Positions 24,710 through 34,166 of a stretch of 38,503 nucleotides of DNA are shown here, one piece after another. The translations under genes were made by a program, and so were the position numbers. The notes under the pieces were generated by a model that was not told the DNA's origin, made no database searches, and saw only the letters and a list, made by a program, of their open reading frames with translations. The first letter of the stretch is position 1, and the number at the start of each line of letters is the position of its first letter. Source of the stretch: Hepatocystis sp. ex Piliocolobus tephrosceles (taxonomy: Eukaryota > Apicomplexa > Aconoidasida > Haemosporida > Plasmodiidae). The stretch lies in the NCBI GenBank assembly GCA_902459845.2, contig CABPSV020000054.1, positions 1-38,503 on the forward strand. Reading direction: 5' to 3'.

Positions 24710-25037
24710 TAAAATTAACTTATTGACAATAAGTTGTTAATATGTTATTTAGTAATATACACAATATGTTATTTAGTAATATACATAATATACTGTAGTA
24801 AACACATAATATGTTGTAGTAATATACATAATATACTGTAGTAAACACATAATATGTTGTAGTAATATACATAATATACTGTAGTAAACACATAATATGT
24901 TGTAGTAATATACATAATATACTGTATAGTAAACACATAATATGTTGTAGTAAACACTTACTATGTTGTAGCCAAAACAAATATTGTGTTTTAGTATTAA
25001 TTTTGTTTAACTTACGATTATTTATTATTATTATTAT

Positions 25038-25086
<49 letters not shown>

Positions 25087-25119
25087 GCTTATTGATTGTA
25101 TGGATAAAAAAAAAAAAAA
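22737..25119. other. 2.4-kb intergenic region upstream of the small HSP
   Basis: This is the p25-alpha 3' flank and the small-HSP promoter region. It holds numerous homopolymers (22871-22902, 23205-23219, 23619-23650 A, 24135-24174 A, 24671-24707 T, 25041-25082 T), (TA)n runs (22803-22828, 23324-23355, 23818-23840, 24609-24650) and the dimeric array at about 24735-24970. A minus-strand open stretch at 23296-23505 was not accepted as a gene. Confidence 0.75.
24725..24972. repeat. About 43-bp dimeric tandem array upstream of the small HSP
   Basis: Two related half-units, one of 22 bp (AGTAATATACATAATATACT core) and one of 21 bp (AGTAAACACATAATATGTTG core), alternate about four times and end with half-unit variants. 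The array ends about 150 bp before the start codon at 25120, with a poly(T) tract between. Confidence 0.85.
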
Positions 25120-25918
25120 ATGGATGATATAGAAACATTTAAACAAGGATTAACGAAAGAAATTGTATTTTACAATTTAAGTACACATGAGTTATCTGTA
25201 AACGAATCTGTTGACTCTTCAGTTTACAATAAATATGAAGGTTGTAATAGTATAGAAGAGTTAATGGAAAATATAACTAACAATAATAAGAAGAGGAATA
25301 GTAATAGTAGTAAAATTATAAAGACAAATGAATATGGTAAAAACGGAGATGACATAGAATATAATAAATCCGTAAATAATAATGAAATTAATAATAGTCA
25401 TAAAAATAAAATTTGCAATATAACAAAGAAAGAAGAAAATGTAATTTACAAAAAAGATGACAAATATAATAATAGTTATAAATATTATAAATGTGATGAA
25501 AATAAAAATATAGGTAGTAGTAGTTCATATTGCTCATGTTTATCTTTTTCCAGTGAAAAATGTTATACAACTGTATGTGATTTTATAAAAGAAATAAAAC
25601 CTAAAAACTATAAACAAATAAAATTTATTCCTTTAGTTAACATTTTATATAATTATGAAAAAGTAATATTTTTATTTTATATATCAGGCAATGTACAAAA
25701 CTTTAATGTTACAATAAATAATAATAATGTTACTATATCAGGTGTAAAAGTCCCATACGAAATACATAAATGTAATAATTATTATTCGAATGAAATACAA
25801 ATGGGTTATTTTGAAAGAATTTTTAATTCTAAGATACCATTAAAGGAAGCACCACTTAGTTATGAATATAAAAATGGAATAATGGAAATATGTGCTTATT
25901 TTGTGAGCAACCAAAATA

Positions 25919-25923
<5 letters not shown>
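25120..25923 (+). CDS. Small heat-shock protein with C-terminal alpha-crystallin (Hsp20) domain (267 aa)
   Basis: A single exon whose ATG follows an A tract. The N-terminal portion (about residues 1-160) is Asn/Lys/Ser-rich and low-complexity. From about 167 to 262 lies an Hsp20/alpha-crystallin fold: KFIPLVNILYNYEKVIFLFY, then SGNVQNFNVTINNNNVTISG (the family's PG...dI.V.v.nn.L.IsG pattern), then MGYFERIFNSKIPLKEAPLS (the GxFxRxfxLP pattern) and YEYKNGIMEICA (the A.y.nGvL.i pattern). Such proteins are ATP-independent holdases that keep unfolding clients soluble. The family's usual C-terminal IxI oligomerisation motif is not visible after the domain, which ends only a few residues before the stop. 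Confidence is high for the fold and lower for any specific paralogue. Confidence 0.88.
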
Positions 25924-25955
<32 letters not shown>

Positions 25956-26084
25956 TAATTAATGAGTAATGGATGAATGAAAATATGTAGATATGGGTGT
26001 ATATACGTTTATAATTATCATGATATGTAAAAAAAAAAAAAAAAAAAAAAATGAGCATATAGATTAAAATAAAACAAAAATAAA

Positions 26085-26192
26085 AATAGTTGCTAAGAAG
26101 TTTAAGGCGATACATGCGGCATGATAAAACGCCCTGCGAGATAACAAAAAAAAAAAACTATGCACGAGTTGTTTCGTTTGCTCCTTACATAT
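26085..26192 (+). ncRNA. Candidate structured non-coding RNA, H/ACA-like layout
   Basis: This is an isolated stretch with many G/C bases in otherwise strongly AT-rich spacer. On the plus strand a first hairpin can be drawn with TTGC pairing GCGA below, an internal loop, GGCG pairing CGCC above, and CATGCGGCATG at the tip. Next comes AGATAA, which fits the H-box pattern ANANNA. After an A12 spacer there is a second small hairpin (ACGA...TCGT, GC...GC), then ACA followed by TAT. The order hairpin-H box-hairpin-ACA is that of H/ACA RNAs. The stems are short and no target RNA was identified, so this is an inference from layout only. Confidence 0.35.
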
Positions 26193-26829
26193 ATATATAT
26201 ATATATAATGTATGTTTACATGTGATTTACTCTTTTTTCATATTTACTACATGTTTGTGTAATAAAACTTGTTTTGTTGTTTTTGTTTCTTTTTTTATTG
26301 ATATAAAAATGGTTTTTTTTTTTTTTTTCAATCCTTTTTTGTCCTTTTTTATTCCTACCAATGTTGTTTCTTTTTTGTTTATTTGTTTTTTTTTTTAACT
26401 ATGTTTTTTTTTTTACATAATGTTTTATTAAAAAGAGAAAAAAAAAAAAAAAAAAAAAAAAATTGTTAAGGTATTTTTACATTATAAAAAGTTCTGTATG
26501 CTATGTTTTTATATGTATATCATCCTTTATTTAAGTATATTTAACAAAAAAATAAAAAATAAACTATTTAATTAACGAATTAATAAAATAACCGATCAAT
26601 GAATACTAATTAAAAATTATATTCGTGAGTAATGAAAAACGACAATACTATTTATGTTAAAAAAGGAAAACAATAAAATAAAAAAAAAAAAAAAAAGACA
26701 GTAATGTAGGTATGCATTGAGTTTATAATGTTTATATAAAAATGAATCTCTCCATCCATTTAAAGAAAAATTATGAAAAAAAATAAAATGTAAAAAGAAA
26801 AACGCATGTAGCTAATTATGTAGGTATAG

Positions 26830-26853
26830 GGTTACACGCATGCATGTGTTACC
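26830..26853. repeat. 24-nt imperfect inverted repeat
   Basis: GGTTACAC and GTGTTACC flank GCATGCAT; seven of eight arm positions pair, with one T-T mismatch. It lies about 130 bp beyond the stop of the signal-peptide gene and could act in its 3' region. Its function is unknown. Confidence 0.5.
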
Positions 26854-26984
26854 ATAATCATAAGATATGTTTAATAACATTATACAAATATAAAGCTTAG
26901 ATAAAACAAAAAGGTAAGAAGAAGTCAATAAAGCAACAACACAGAAAAAGTAACGAGGCGGCAAAGCAATAAAGCAACAAACCC

Positions 26985-27326
26985 TTAGTCGGATGATATG
27001 AAATAGAATATATTCAAATAATCAAAGTAACTGGTGTAATTATTTTTTATATAATGTTTTAAACATTTTTGAATTTGATCCAAGTTATTTTTCAAAGATT
27101 TATTTTTTTTCTTATTATTTATATTTATGTTGTATGTCTTCATTTTGTTATTAATTATTAAAGTTAATTTATTATAGTCCATATATATTTCAAGTACGTT
27201 CGACTCTTTTCTTATATTGTATATTGATTCTGTGAATATATAATTATTAAATAAATTACAAAACATGTTTAGGTCATTTCCTGGGTAAATTATTATTATT
27301 ATGTATACATCTCTGCAAGAAGGAAA

Positions 27327-27361
<35 letters not shown>

Positions 27362-29245
27362 GTAACTGCTAGTAAAAAGTGTAACTGCTAGAAAAAAGTT
27401 AAACTGCTAGTAAAAAGTTAAACTGCTAGTAAAAAGTTAAACTGCTAGTAAAAAGTTAAACTGCTAGTAAAAAGTTAAACTGCTAGTAAAAAGTTAAACT
27501 GCTAGTAAAAAGTTAAACTGCTAGTAAAAAGTTAAACTGCTAGTAAAAAGTGTAACTGCTAGTAAAAAGTTAAACTGCTAGTAAAAAGTGAAAGAAGGGG
27601 AAAAATAAATCATTGCGTATTCGAATAGATAACATTTATGACACATACTACTGATAGAAAGCATGCACAAAAGTTTTGGACTTACTTAAAATGTGAAGTA
27701 AATAACTCGTTAGGAATATTCAATTTGTTAACTGAATCATAAGCTAACATAACCTTACAATCATAAATATGAAAAGTATAAGAATATTCATGTTTTTTAT
27801 TAATAAAATTTTGATAGAAATTATATTCGGATTCTAGTTTTAATTTATATACATTAAAAAAGTAATCATGCGAAGAAAAATTGTTTTTTTGGATTATTTT
27901 ATAAGCATTTTCTTTTTTTAATTCAATCATTTGTTTTTTATTAAAAATTAAAAAATTATCTTCCACCATTCGATTACCTAAATAAAAAATATATATATAA
28001 TTACTCGATTCTTGATATGTTTGATATTGTTCACATTTTATATTTTGGTTAGTAAAAAAATAACCATAATTATAACTGTTATAAAAACGAATTAATTTAT
28101 TATTAAAAAAAAAATCATTATTCACATAATATAATATATTATTTGAATTAAAAAAAATAGATACATATACATTATATATATGTATAGCTATATAATTAAT
28201 TTCTAATTTATTATAATTTAATTTGATAAAATGTATTAATTTTAATATATCACATATTTGAATAAAAATCATTTTATTATTTTGATGATTATTTATATCT
28301 GTTCTGTTTATTATATATATAATAATTCCTTTATTATAATTTTTTAAAAAACTATTAAAAAAATAAGATATTTCTAAAAACGTATTTTCATCTAAAAAAT
28401 TAGATACATCCATCATAGTAATTTGTTCATTTGAATTTAATAAATAATTTTTTAATGTTTCAATAAAATATACATCAGTAAAATTATCTATATATTTTTC
28501 ATTCGAAATTAATTTTAATGTTTTATTAAAATTATTAAATTCAGTTATAAGTGCATTACTTACTTTTTTTAATTTATATTCATAATATTTTTGTCCAATT
28601 TCATATATTGTTTTTATATTATGTTCATATATATTAGTCAAATGTAACACTTTTGAAAACACATTCGATATAATTTTATTTAAATTAAATACATTAGTAT
28701 TAATATAATTTATATATTTACTAACACCTTTTAATTCAACTACATTTTCATAAAAAAGAGCTTTAATCGTATTTTTTAATATATAATTAAATTCATTTTT
28801 TTTTTTATTTAAATTTTCTCCAATACTATTATTAAATTTATCATACTCTTTTTTTAATTCTTCCATTTGATTTATAAAACTTCTCATTTTCAAATCATTC
28901 ATTTTATATAATTTCTTTTCAGTTTCACTAGATATGCTCAAAGATTTTACAAAATAATCAAATGTTCGTTCTAAATCGTCTATATTATTTTTTAGTTCAT
29001 TATGTGCCACTCTTAATAGTTCCACATTTTTTTTTATTTCTTTTTTTTTCTGTTGGTTTTCAAATGGTTTTAGTTGTAATGCTCGAATTTTAAACGTTTC
29101 TGCAACAAAAGCAAAATTATACAAGTATGTGTGGTATGTGTGGTATGTGTAGTACATACACATAATCAAGCTTTTTATATAATATTACATGTGGCATGTT
29201 TTTATGTTGCATAAATAAACTTTTTACAACACAGGAGGGGGGGGG

Positions 29246-29281
<36 letters not shown>

Positions 29282-29423
29282 AATATACATGTATGTAGAT
29301 ATATCAATATACAACAATTTTAGTCACATATAATTTTTATTTTTTACTACCTTTAAGTAAGATAAGCTTTATAATTATAACAAACCATATAAAAAAAAAA
29401 AAGTTATCAAAAAATAGTTTCAT
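26985..29423 (-). CDS. Conserved-looking secretory protein of unknown function (3 exons, 604 aa)
   Basis: Exons are 29423-29351, 29099-27686 and 27312-26985; phases 1 and 2 close to 1815 nt. Exon 1 is a 24-codon leader, MKLFFDNFFFFIWFVIIIKL and following, that looks like an ER signal peptide or anchor and ends at donor AAAG|GTAGTA. Exon 2 starts ETFKIRALQLKP after acceptor TTTTGTTGCAG. Residues about 40-140 are charged and heptad-like (ELKNNIDDLERTFD, INQMEELKKEYDKF), probably coiled coil. The rest alternates hydrophobic beta-like and Asn/Lys/Tyr-rich stretches (IAIHIYNVYVSIFFN, SYTFHIYDCKVMLAYD). The last exon contains DVYIIIIIYPGNDLN and ends FISSD. I do not recognise the family. A separate signal-peptide exon is a common arrangement in Plasmodium secreted proteins. 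Intron 2 carries a 19-bp array. Confidence 0.78.
27359..27590. repeat. 19-bp minisatellite in intron 2 of the signal-peptide gene
   Basis: About 12 copies of AGTTAAACTGCTAGTAAAA (some with AGTGTAAC) lie in the 373-bp intron 27313-27685, next to a poly(A) tract at the acceptor side (27330-27359). The splice sites are donor AA|GTAAGT and acceptor TTCTTGCAG. Confidence 0.93.
29237..29246. repeat. G10 homopolymer in intron 1 of the signal-peptide gene
   Basis: Ten consecutive G (plus strand), preceded by GGA and followed directly by a (TA)n run. Poly(G/C) of this length is rare in so AT-rich a genome. It sits in the 251-bp intron 29100-29350. Confidence 0.9.
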
Positions 29424-30254
29424 TTTTTTTTTTTTTTTTTTTAAATGGCCGCTTGTTAAATCTTTAAAAATTTTGTTATAGTTTTATAGAGATGGAATAC
29501 ATTTTGAACGTTTTTTTTGAACGCTTTTTTTGAACGCTTTTTTTGAACGTTTTTTTTAACGTTCCTTTTTTTAAACTCTTACTATTTTCAAATTTGGCTA
29601 TTTTTCATTTTAATATTTCACTATAGTTCGTAGAATGATAAACAAAAAGTAGTACTACATAGATGTATATAAAGTATATGAATATACATAGAAAAAAAAA
29701 TTATATTGTGTGTACATATTTAATTTTTATTTTATCCTTTTTTATCCTTTTTTATCCTTTTTTATTTTGTTTTATTTTTTTTTTTATTTTTTTATTTTTT
29801 TTTTTTAGATTTATGTAAATAATAAAGAAAGGGGGGAAATTAATTTTATATAAATTTGTATTAGCACACTTATTATTGTACTACTTAATATATACTAACA
29901 ATAAAGTTGTACATTTTATTTGAAGGTAAGGAAACATGGAGGATATGAAAAAAAAAGGAAAAAAGAAAAAAAAAATTTCTACAAAAGTTGGTTTATACAA
30001 AAGTTGGTTTATACAAAAGTTGGTTTATACAAAAGTTGATTTGTACAAAAGTTGATTTGTACAAAAGTTGGTTTGTACAAAAGTTGGTTTGTACAAAAGC
30101 TAGTTTCTACAAAAGATGTTATTTTTTTTAAATATAGTTGGCTGTTTTTAATTATGTTATAAATACAATGAAAATTATTTTGACCATTATGTTTTGTTAT
30201 ATAATTTTTTTTTTTTTTTTTTTTTGTTCATCTGTTTAATTATTTTTTAGAAAG

Positions 30255-30294
<40 letters not shown>

Positions 30295-30501
30295 TTCAAG
30301 ATTACTAAAAAAAAAAATAAATGTTAAGATTAATAAAATTAAAAAAAAGTTTTCCATTTAATATATGTTTATACATGAGCGTGTATATAATATAAAAATG
30401 CAACAATATATATTCGTAAACATACGTATGTATACACATTTGTGTCATATATACAAATACTTATTATTTGTTTAAAAAAAAAAAAAAAAATTATTCATAT
30501 C
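29424..30501. other. Intergenic, 5' of signal-peptide gene and 3' of TRAPPC12-like
   Basis: The promoter of the signal-peptide gene and the 3' flank of the TRAPPC12-like gene. It holds poly(T) (29424-29441), GAACGTTTTTTT-type repeats (29508-29566), ATCCTTTTTT repeats (29735-29760), the ACAAAAGTTGGTTT array (29975-30115) and (TA)n (30259-30284). No gene is visible. Confidence 0.75.
29975..30115. repeat. 16-bp ACAAAAGTTGGTTTAT array
   Basis: About eight copies of a 16-bp unit drift from TTTATACAAAAGTTGG to TTTGTACAAAAGTTGG from left to right, in the intergenic region. Confidence 0.88.
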
Positions 30502-31929
30502 CTATTTCAACTCCTTTTTTTTTACTACAGACATAATTTCTTGATCTTCGCTTAAATTATATTTTATCATATCATTAAATTTGTTTACTATTTCATTTTT
30601 TGTTTTAGATGTTTCATAAAAATAATTTAAGTTTTTTATGATTGATGGGAACGCATTTACATAATTAACAGTTACAGTATTTTCTAAAATATGTATAGCT
30701 TTTTTTAAATTATTATTAAAAAAATATGTAATTGCCAAATTATTTTGATAAATAGAATAATCATTAACTATATTATTGTTATGTTCATTTGTAATATTTG
30801 ATTGTATTAATAAAAGTTCGTTTAATGCACTTTCAAATTCATCAAGATATAAATGCATAAAATTAAAATTCATATGTGCATGATTAATAGCTTTGTTATA
30901 ATTTGTTGTAGTAGTAGAATTAGTACTAGTAGTATAATCAGTATTAGCAGTATTAGCAGTATTAGCAGTATTAGCAGTATTAGCAGTATTAGCAGTACTA
31001 GCAGTACTAGCAGTATTAGCAGTACTAGCAGTATAATCAGTACTAGCAGTATAATCAGTACTAGCAGTATTTAAAACTATCAATTTATCCACTCGTTTAA
31101 ATAAAAAATCTGCATCAGAAAAACTACCTATAATTAAACATAATTTACCTATTAATGAAATAGTATTTATATGGTTTGAATTATATTTTAAAATTTTTTC
31201 TCTTAATAATTGTATAGCCTGTTCTATATAATTTTTTTTTAATAACAAATCACATAATACATAACACGTTATAGTAATATAATGAAGAATAACTTTTTTT
31301 TTTTTTTTTAATAAATCATATATGACTGTTGATTTGTTTTTAGGTATATTGGTTGATTTGTTTTTAAAATTTTCACTTTCAGTTTCGTCCAACATTTGTA
31401 CGTAACTATTTCTTAAGTCATCACCTTGTTCCTCACCAACTTCCAATTCCCTTATACACATTTTTAACATATTTTCGTAATATAAAATTAAAAGGTATAA
31501 TCTATCAAAAGATGTAAAATATAAATTAAGAGTATAAGGGTAATAACAATTCATTAGTCTGAGTAAAAAAGGTATCATGGTTCCTTTTTTTTTTTTATAT
31601 TTTGATGAAAATGTTTCAAATTTATAATTTGTTCCATCCAAATTTCCCAATGAACTTAAATCAATTGAAACAAATCGATAACTACGTAGTCTTAAATTAC
31701 AATATATTTTTATAGTCATAAATATTACATATTCAAACAGATCATTTTTGAAATCGGTTAATATAGTTTTAATATACTCTTCACATTTTTCCAATTGTTT
31801 ATTTTCGATATAATTTATTGCATTGTGAAAATATTCATCTGCTTTTATATTTATGTTTTTATCTATATTTATATTTCCAATGTTTAAATTATTTTCCAAA
31901 TAGTATATGTCTAATAAAACGTCATGCAT
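30502..31929 (-). CDS. TRAPPC12-like TPR protein (475 aa)
   Basis: A single exon. The start is set at the ATG at 31929 (MHDVLLDIYY); the frame continues a little upstream only with a non-ATG codon. TRAPPC12 (TTC15) is a TPR subunit of metazoan TRAPP complexes acting in ER-Golgi traffic. Matches by family pattern: TMIPFLLRLMNCYYPYTLNL (about residues 114-133) followed by FTSFDRLYLL, as in the family's PF-LR-L-AELP-Y-GN...SLDRLY; LHYITITCYVLCDLLLKKNY then a helix pair ending LREKILKYNSNH; ISLIGKLCLIIGSFSDADFL; YQNNLAITYFFNNNLKKAI; and the terminal IIKNLNYFYETSKTKNEIVN resembling LFNLTTMYELESS. A repeat of Ala/Ser/Thr/Asn/Asp/Tyr (about 286-340) interrupts the TPR region. The orthology is my inference; the TPR character is clear. 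Confidence 0.72.
   Translation of the reverse strand: MHDVLLDIYYLENNLNIGNINIDKNINIKADEYFHNAINYIENKQLEKCEEYIKTILTDFKNDLFEYVIFMTIKIYCNLRLRSYRFVSIDLSSLGNLDGTNYKFETFSSKYKKKKGTMIPFLLRLMNCYYPYTLNLYFTSFDRLYLLILYYENMLKMCIRELEVGEEQGDDLRNSYVQMLDETESENFKNKSTNIPKNKSTVIYDLLKKKKKVILHYITITCYVLCDLLLKKNYIEQAIQLLREKILKYNSNHINTISLIGKLCLIIGSFSDADFLFKRVDKLIVLNTASTDYTASTDYTASTANTASTASTANTANTANTANTANTANTDYTTSTNSTTTTNYNKAINHAHMNFNFMHLYLDEFESALNELLLIQSNITNEHNNNIVNDYSIYQNNLAITYFFNNNLKKAIHILENTVTVNYVNAFPSIIKNLNYFYETSKTKNEIVNKFNDMIKYNLSEDQEIMSVVKKKELK
30910..31073. repeat. In-frame TAGCAGTAT/AGCAGTACT repeat in TRAPPC12-like gene
   Basis: Mixed 9-bp and 12-bp units (plus strand TAGCAGTATTAGCAGTAT and variants) encode TAN / TAS / TDYTAS repeats on the minus strand. 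All units are multiples of three, so the frame is kept. Confidence 0.9.
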
Positions 31930-32101
31930 TCTTTTCAAAAAAAATCAAAAAAAATCAAAAAAAAACAAAAAAAATCAAAAAAAAATCAAAAACATAATAC
32001 GTAAACAAAACAATGTGTAATAAAGATAACACTTAAAAAATGTATATATTGATATTTTTGCAGTTGTACTATTTTTTTCAATCTAAATAATATTTAAGTG
32101 T

Positions 32102-32153
<52 letters not shown>

Positions 32154-32390
32154 CTTATTAGTAAATGAAACATATAAAATGTCTTATTAATAAATATTCA
32201 ATATTAACTTTTTATTTTTTTTTAAAAAAAAATATAATGTTGTCTTTGGGACTTTTTTTTTATTTTTTTATACATTTTTAAAATTATAGTATTGAGCGAG
32301 TGAAATGATGTGTAAACAGGACTAAACAAAAAAAAAAAAAAAAAAAAAGGAGGTAGCAGAATAGTGGAATAGAGAAGTATTTACGCATGC

Positions 32391-32440
<50 letters not shown>

Positions 32441-32737
32441 ATGTATAAATATATAGAGAAAGAAAAAAAAAAAAATTTAATTTGACTTTAAAATATAATG
32501 CTTCATTTTGTATTAGCTCTGTTACTTTTTTTGTTTTCGTCAAGTATGAAAATTAAGCAAAACATTTAAAAACATAGACAAACTTAAATACATATGTTAT
32601 ATACATATGTAATCAATTCCATATTTAGTGGTTTACTACAAGTAAATGTTTTCGTTTTGGCCAATTTGCACATTTGTTTTGAGCCCTTGACTATTATTTT
32701 CATTTTTTTTTTTTCGTTTCTTATTCATTACTTAATT

Positions 32738-32855
32738 TATTGTTTTTTTATTGTTTTTTTATTGTTTTTTTATTGTTTTTTTATTGTTTTTTTATTGTTT
32801 TTTTATTGTTTTTTTATTGTTTTTTTATTGTTTTTTTATTGTTTTTTTATTATTT
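32738..32855. repeat. 11-bp ATTGTTTTTTT array
   Basis: About ten perfect tandem copies of an 11-bp unit. Because 11 is not a multiple of three, all three plus frames read the same FLLFFYCFFIV-type peptide, giving three overlapping false ORFs. Confidence 0.93.
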
Positions 32856-33034
32856 TATTTTATTTTATTTTATTTTTTTTTACTATTGTTCTTTTCTTTT
32901 TTTGCTTATCTCATATTTATAATTTTTTTGATTTTCTTTTAATTTGGTGATATGCACAATTATTTAAAAATACTTAACGAGCAGGCGCAAATGAGTTAAA
33001 ATTAAATAATTTTCGAGAATTTTTTATGTAACAT

Positions 33035-33115
33035 TTTTTTTGCTATAATAAACATTTTTTTTTGCTATAATAAACATTTTTTTTGCTATAATAAACATTT
33101 TTTTGCTATAATTAA
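33035..33115. repeat. TTTTTTGCTATAATAAACA repeat
   Basis: Four copies of a roughly 20-bp unit with T-run length variation, followed by a poly(T) tract. Confidence 0.85.
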
Positions 33116-33718
33116 ACATTTTTTTTTTTTTTTTTTTTTAAAAAGTTGTTATACATATATATGTTCAAATATATATGTCGCATGTTTATCATTGCTTGTG
33201 TTTTATAACAACTGCTACTTCATCCGCTTTTATTATTTTTTTTTTATTTATTTATTTTTTTTTTCATCACATTTTCACTGTTAACTCTTGTATGGGTTAA
33301 GCAGTTAAAACTAAAATTATATTTGTAACAAAGGGATAGTGACACCTAGCAACATTATCATCAAACAATTATGTTGATGTATATACATGTGTATATATAT
33401 ATATATTTTTTTTTTTTTTTTGCCTACTTATTTATTAACATTCGTAGTGTATACTATATCCTTTTTTTTTTATAAACCAAAAGTTATATTTGACATGTAT
33501 ATATGCAAGTGAATATGCATAATATATATGAGAACGTTTGTACATATATAATAGTCTATATTATACAAACATCTCATAAAAACCATTTTTCTGTATGAAA
33601 AAACTATTTTTTAACGCTTAATTATTAATTATACTATTTTATTTTTTTTTTAAATAATTTTAATAATTACTTATTTTTTCCTCTTTTAATTTGTTTTTGT
33701 TTCTGAAAATTAATACAC

Positions 33719-34092
33719 ATAAAATAGTGCTAAACATAGTGTTAAACATAGTGCTAAAAATAGTGTTAAAAATAGTGCTAAACATAGTGCTAAACATAGG
33801 CTAAACATAGTGCTAAACATAGGCTAAACATAGTGCTAAACATAGGCTAAACATAGTGTTAAAAATAGTGCTAAAAATAGTACTAAAAATAGTGTTAAAA
33901 ATAGTGCTAAACATAGGCTAAACATAGTGCTAAACATAGTGCTAAACATAGGCTAAAAATAGTGTTAAAAATAGTGCTAAAAATAGTGTTAAAAATAGTG
34001 CTAAACATAGGCTAAACATAGTGCTAAAAATAGTACTTAAAATAGTGCTAAAAATAGTGCTAAAAATAGTCCTAAACATAGTACTTAAAATA
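33719..34092. repeat. 12-bp AAACATAGTGCT array upstream of VID27-like gene
   Basis: About 30 copies of a 12-bp unit (TAAACATAGTGC, TAAAAATAGTGC and TAAAAATAGTGT variants, plus shortened CATAGGC copies). It lies directly upstream of the gene and is probably within its promoter or 5' UTR. Confidence 0.93.
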
Positions 34093-34166
34093 TTGGGAAA
34101 AAAAAAAAAGCATTCATTTGTGATCCAATTTTGGTATATTATTTATTCCGCATACGTAAAAACAAA

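Larger units (their letters stand above)
25924..26984. other. Convergent intergenic region with a GC-rich island
   Basis: Tail-to-tail spacer between the small HSP and the signal-peptide gene. It contains poly(A) tracts (25922-25952, 26029-26050, 26441-26462), a GC-rich island (26085-26190, listed separately), poly(T) runs (26313-26328), an imperfect inverted repeat (26830-26853), and two copies of CAATAAAGCAACAA near 26925-26980, just 3' of the signal-peptide gene's stop. Confidence 0.75.
31930..34166. other. Divergent intergenic region (TRAPPC12-like / VID27-like)
   Basis: About 2.2 kb holding both promoters. It includes AAAAAAATC repeats next to the TRAPPC12-like start (31937-31990), poly(T) (32108-32153), (TA)n (32396-32432), the ATTGTTTTTTT array (32738-32855), four TTTTTTGCTATAATAAACA repeats (33035-33115), and the 12-bp AAACATAGTGCT array (33719-34092) that ends about 75 bp before the VID27-like ATG. 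No additional gene is supported. Confidence 0.75.

Noticed and set aside
26040..26200. Minus-strand reading of the same island as a small membrane segment after a TCTCGCAG acceptor-like site
   Set aside because: No upstream exon with a start codon could be found within the adjacent 300 bp.
26090..26398. Plus-strand frame through the GC-rich island (LRRYMRHDKTPCEITKKKNY)
   Set aside because: There is no upstream ATG or exon, codon choice (CGG, CCC, TGC) is unlike neighbouring genes, and it runs into (TA)n and poly(T). A structured RNA explains the island better, though coding is not excluded.
32322..32543. Minus-strand frame beginning TKTKKVTELIQNEALYF, upstream of the TRAPPC12-like gene
   Set aside because: There is no ATG start, a stop lies just upstream, no good donor is present, and the rest is (TA)n and poly(A). 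It is not accepted as a 5' exon.
32740..32950. Three overlapping plus-strand frames of YCFFIVFLLFF
   Set aside because: All are the same peptide read from an 11-bp tandem repeat in three frames.
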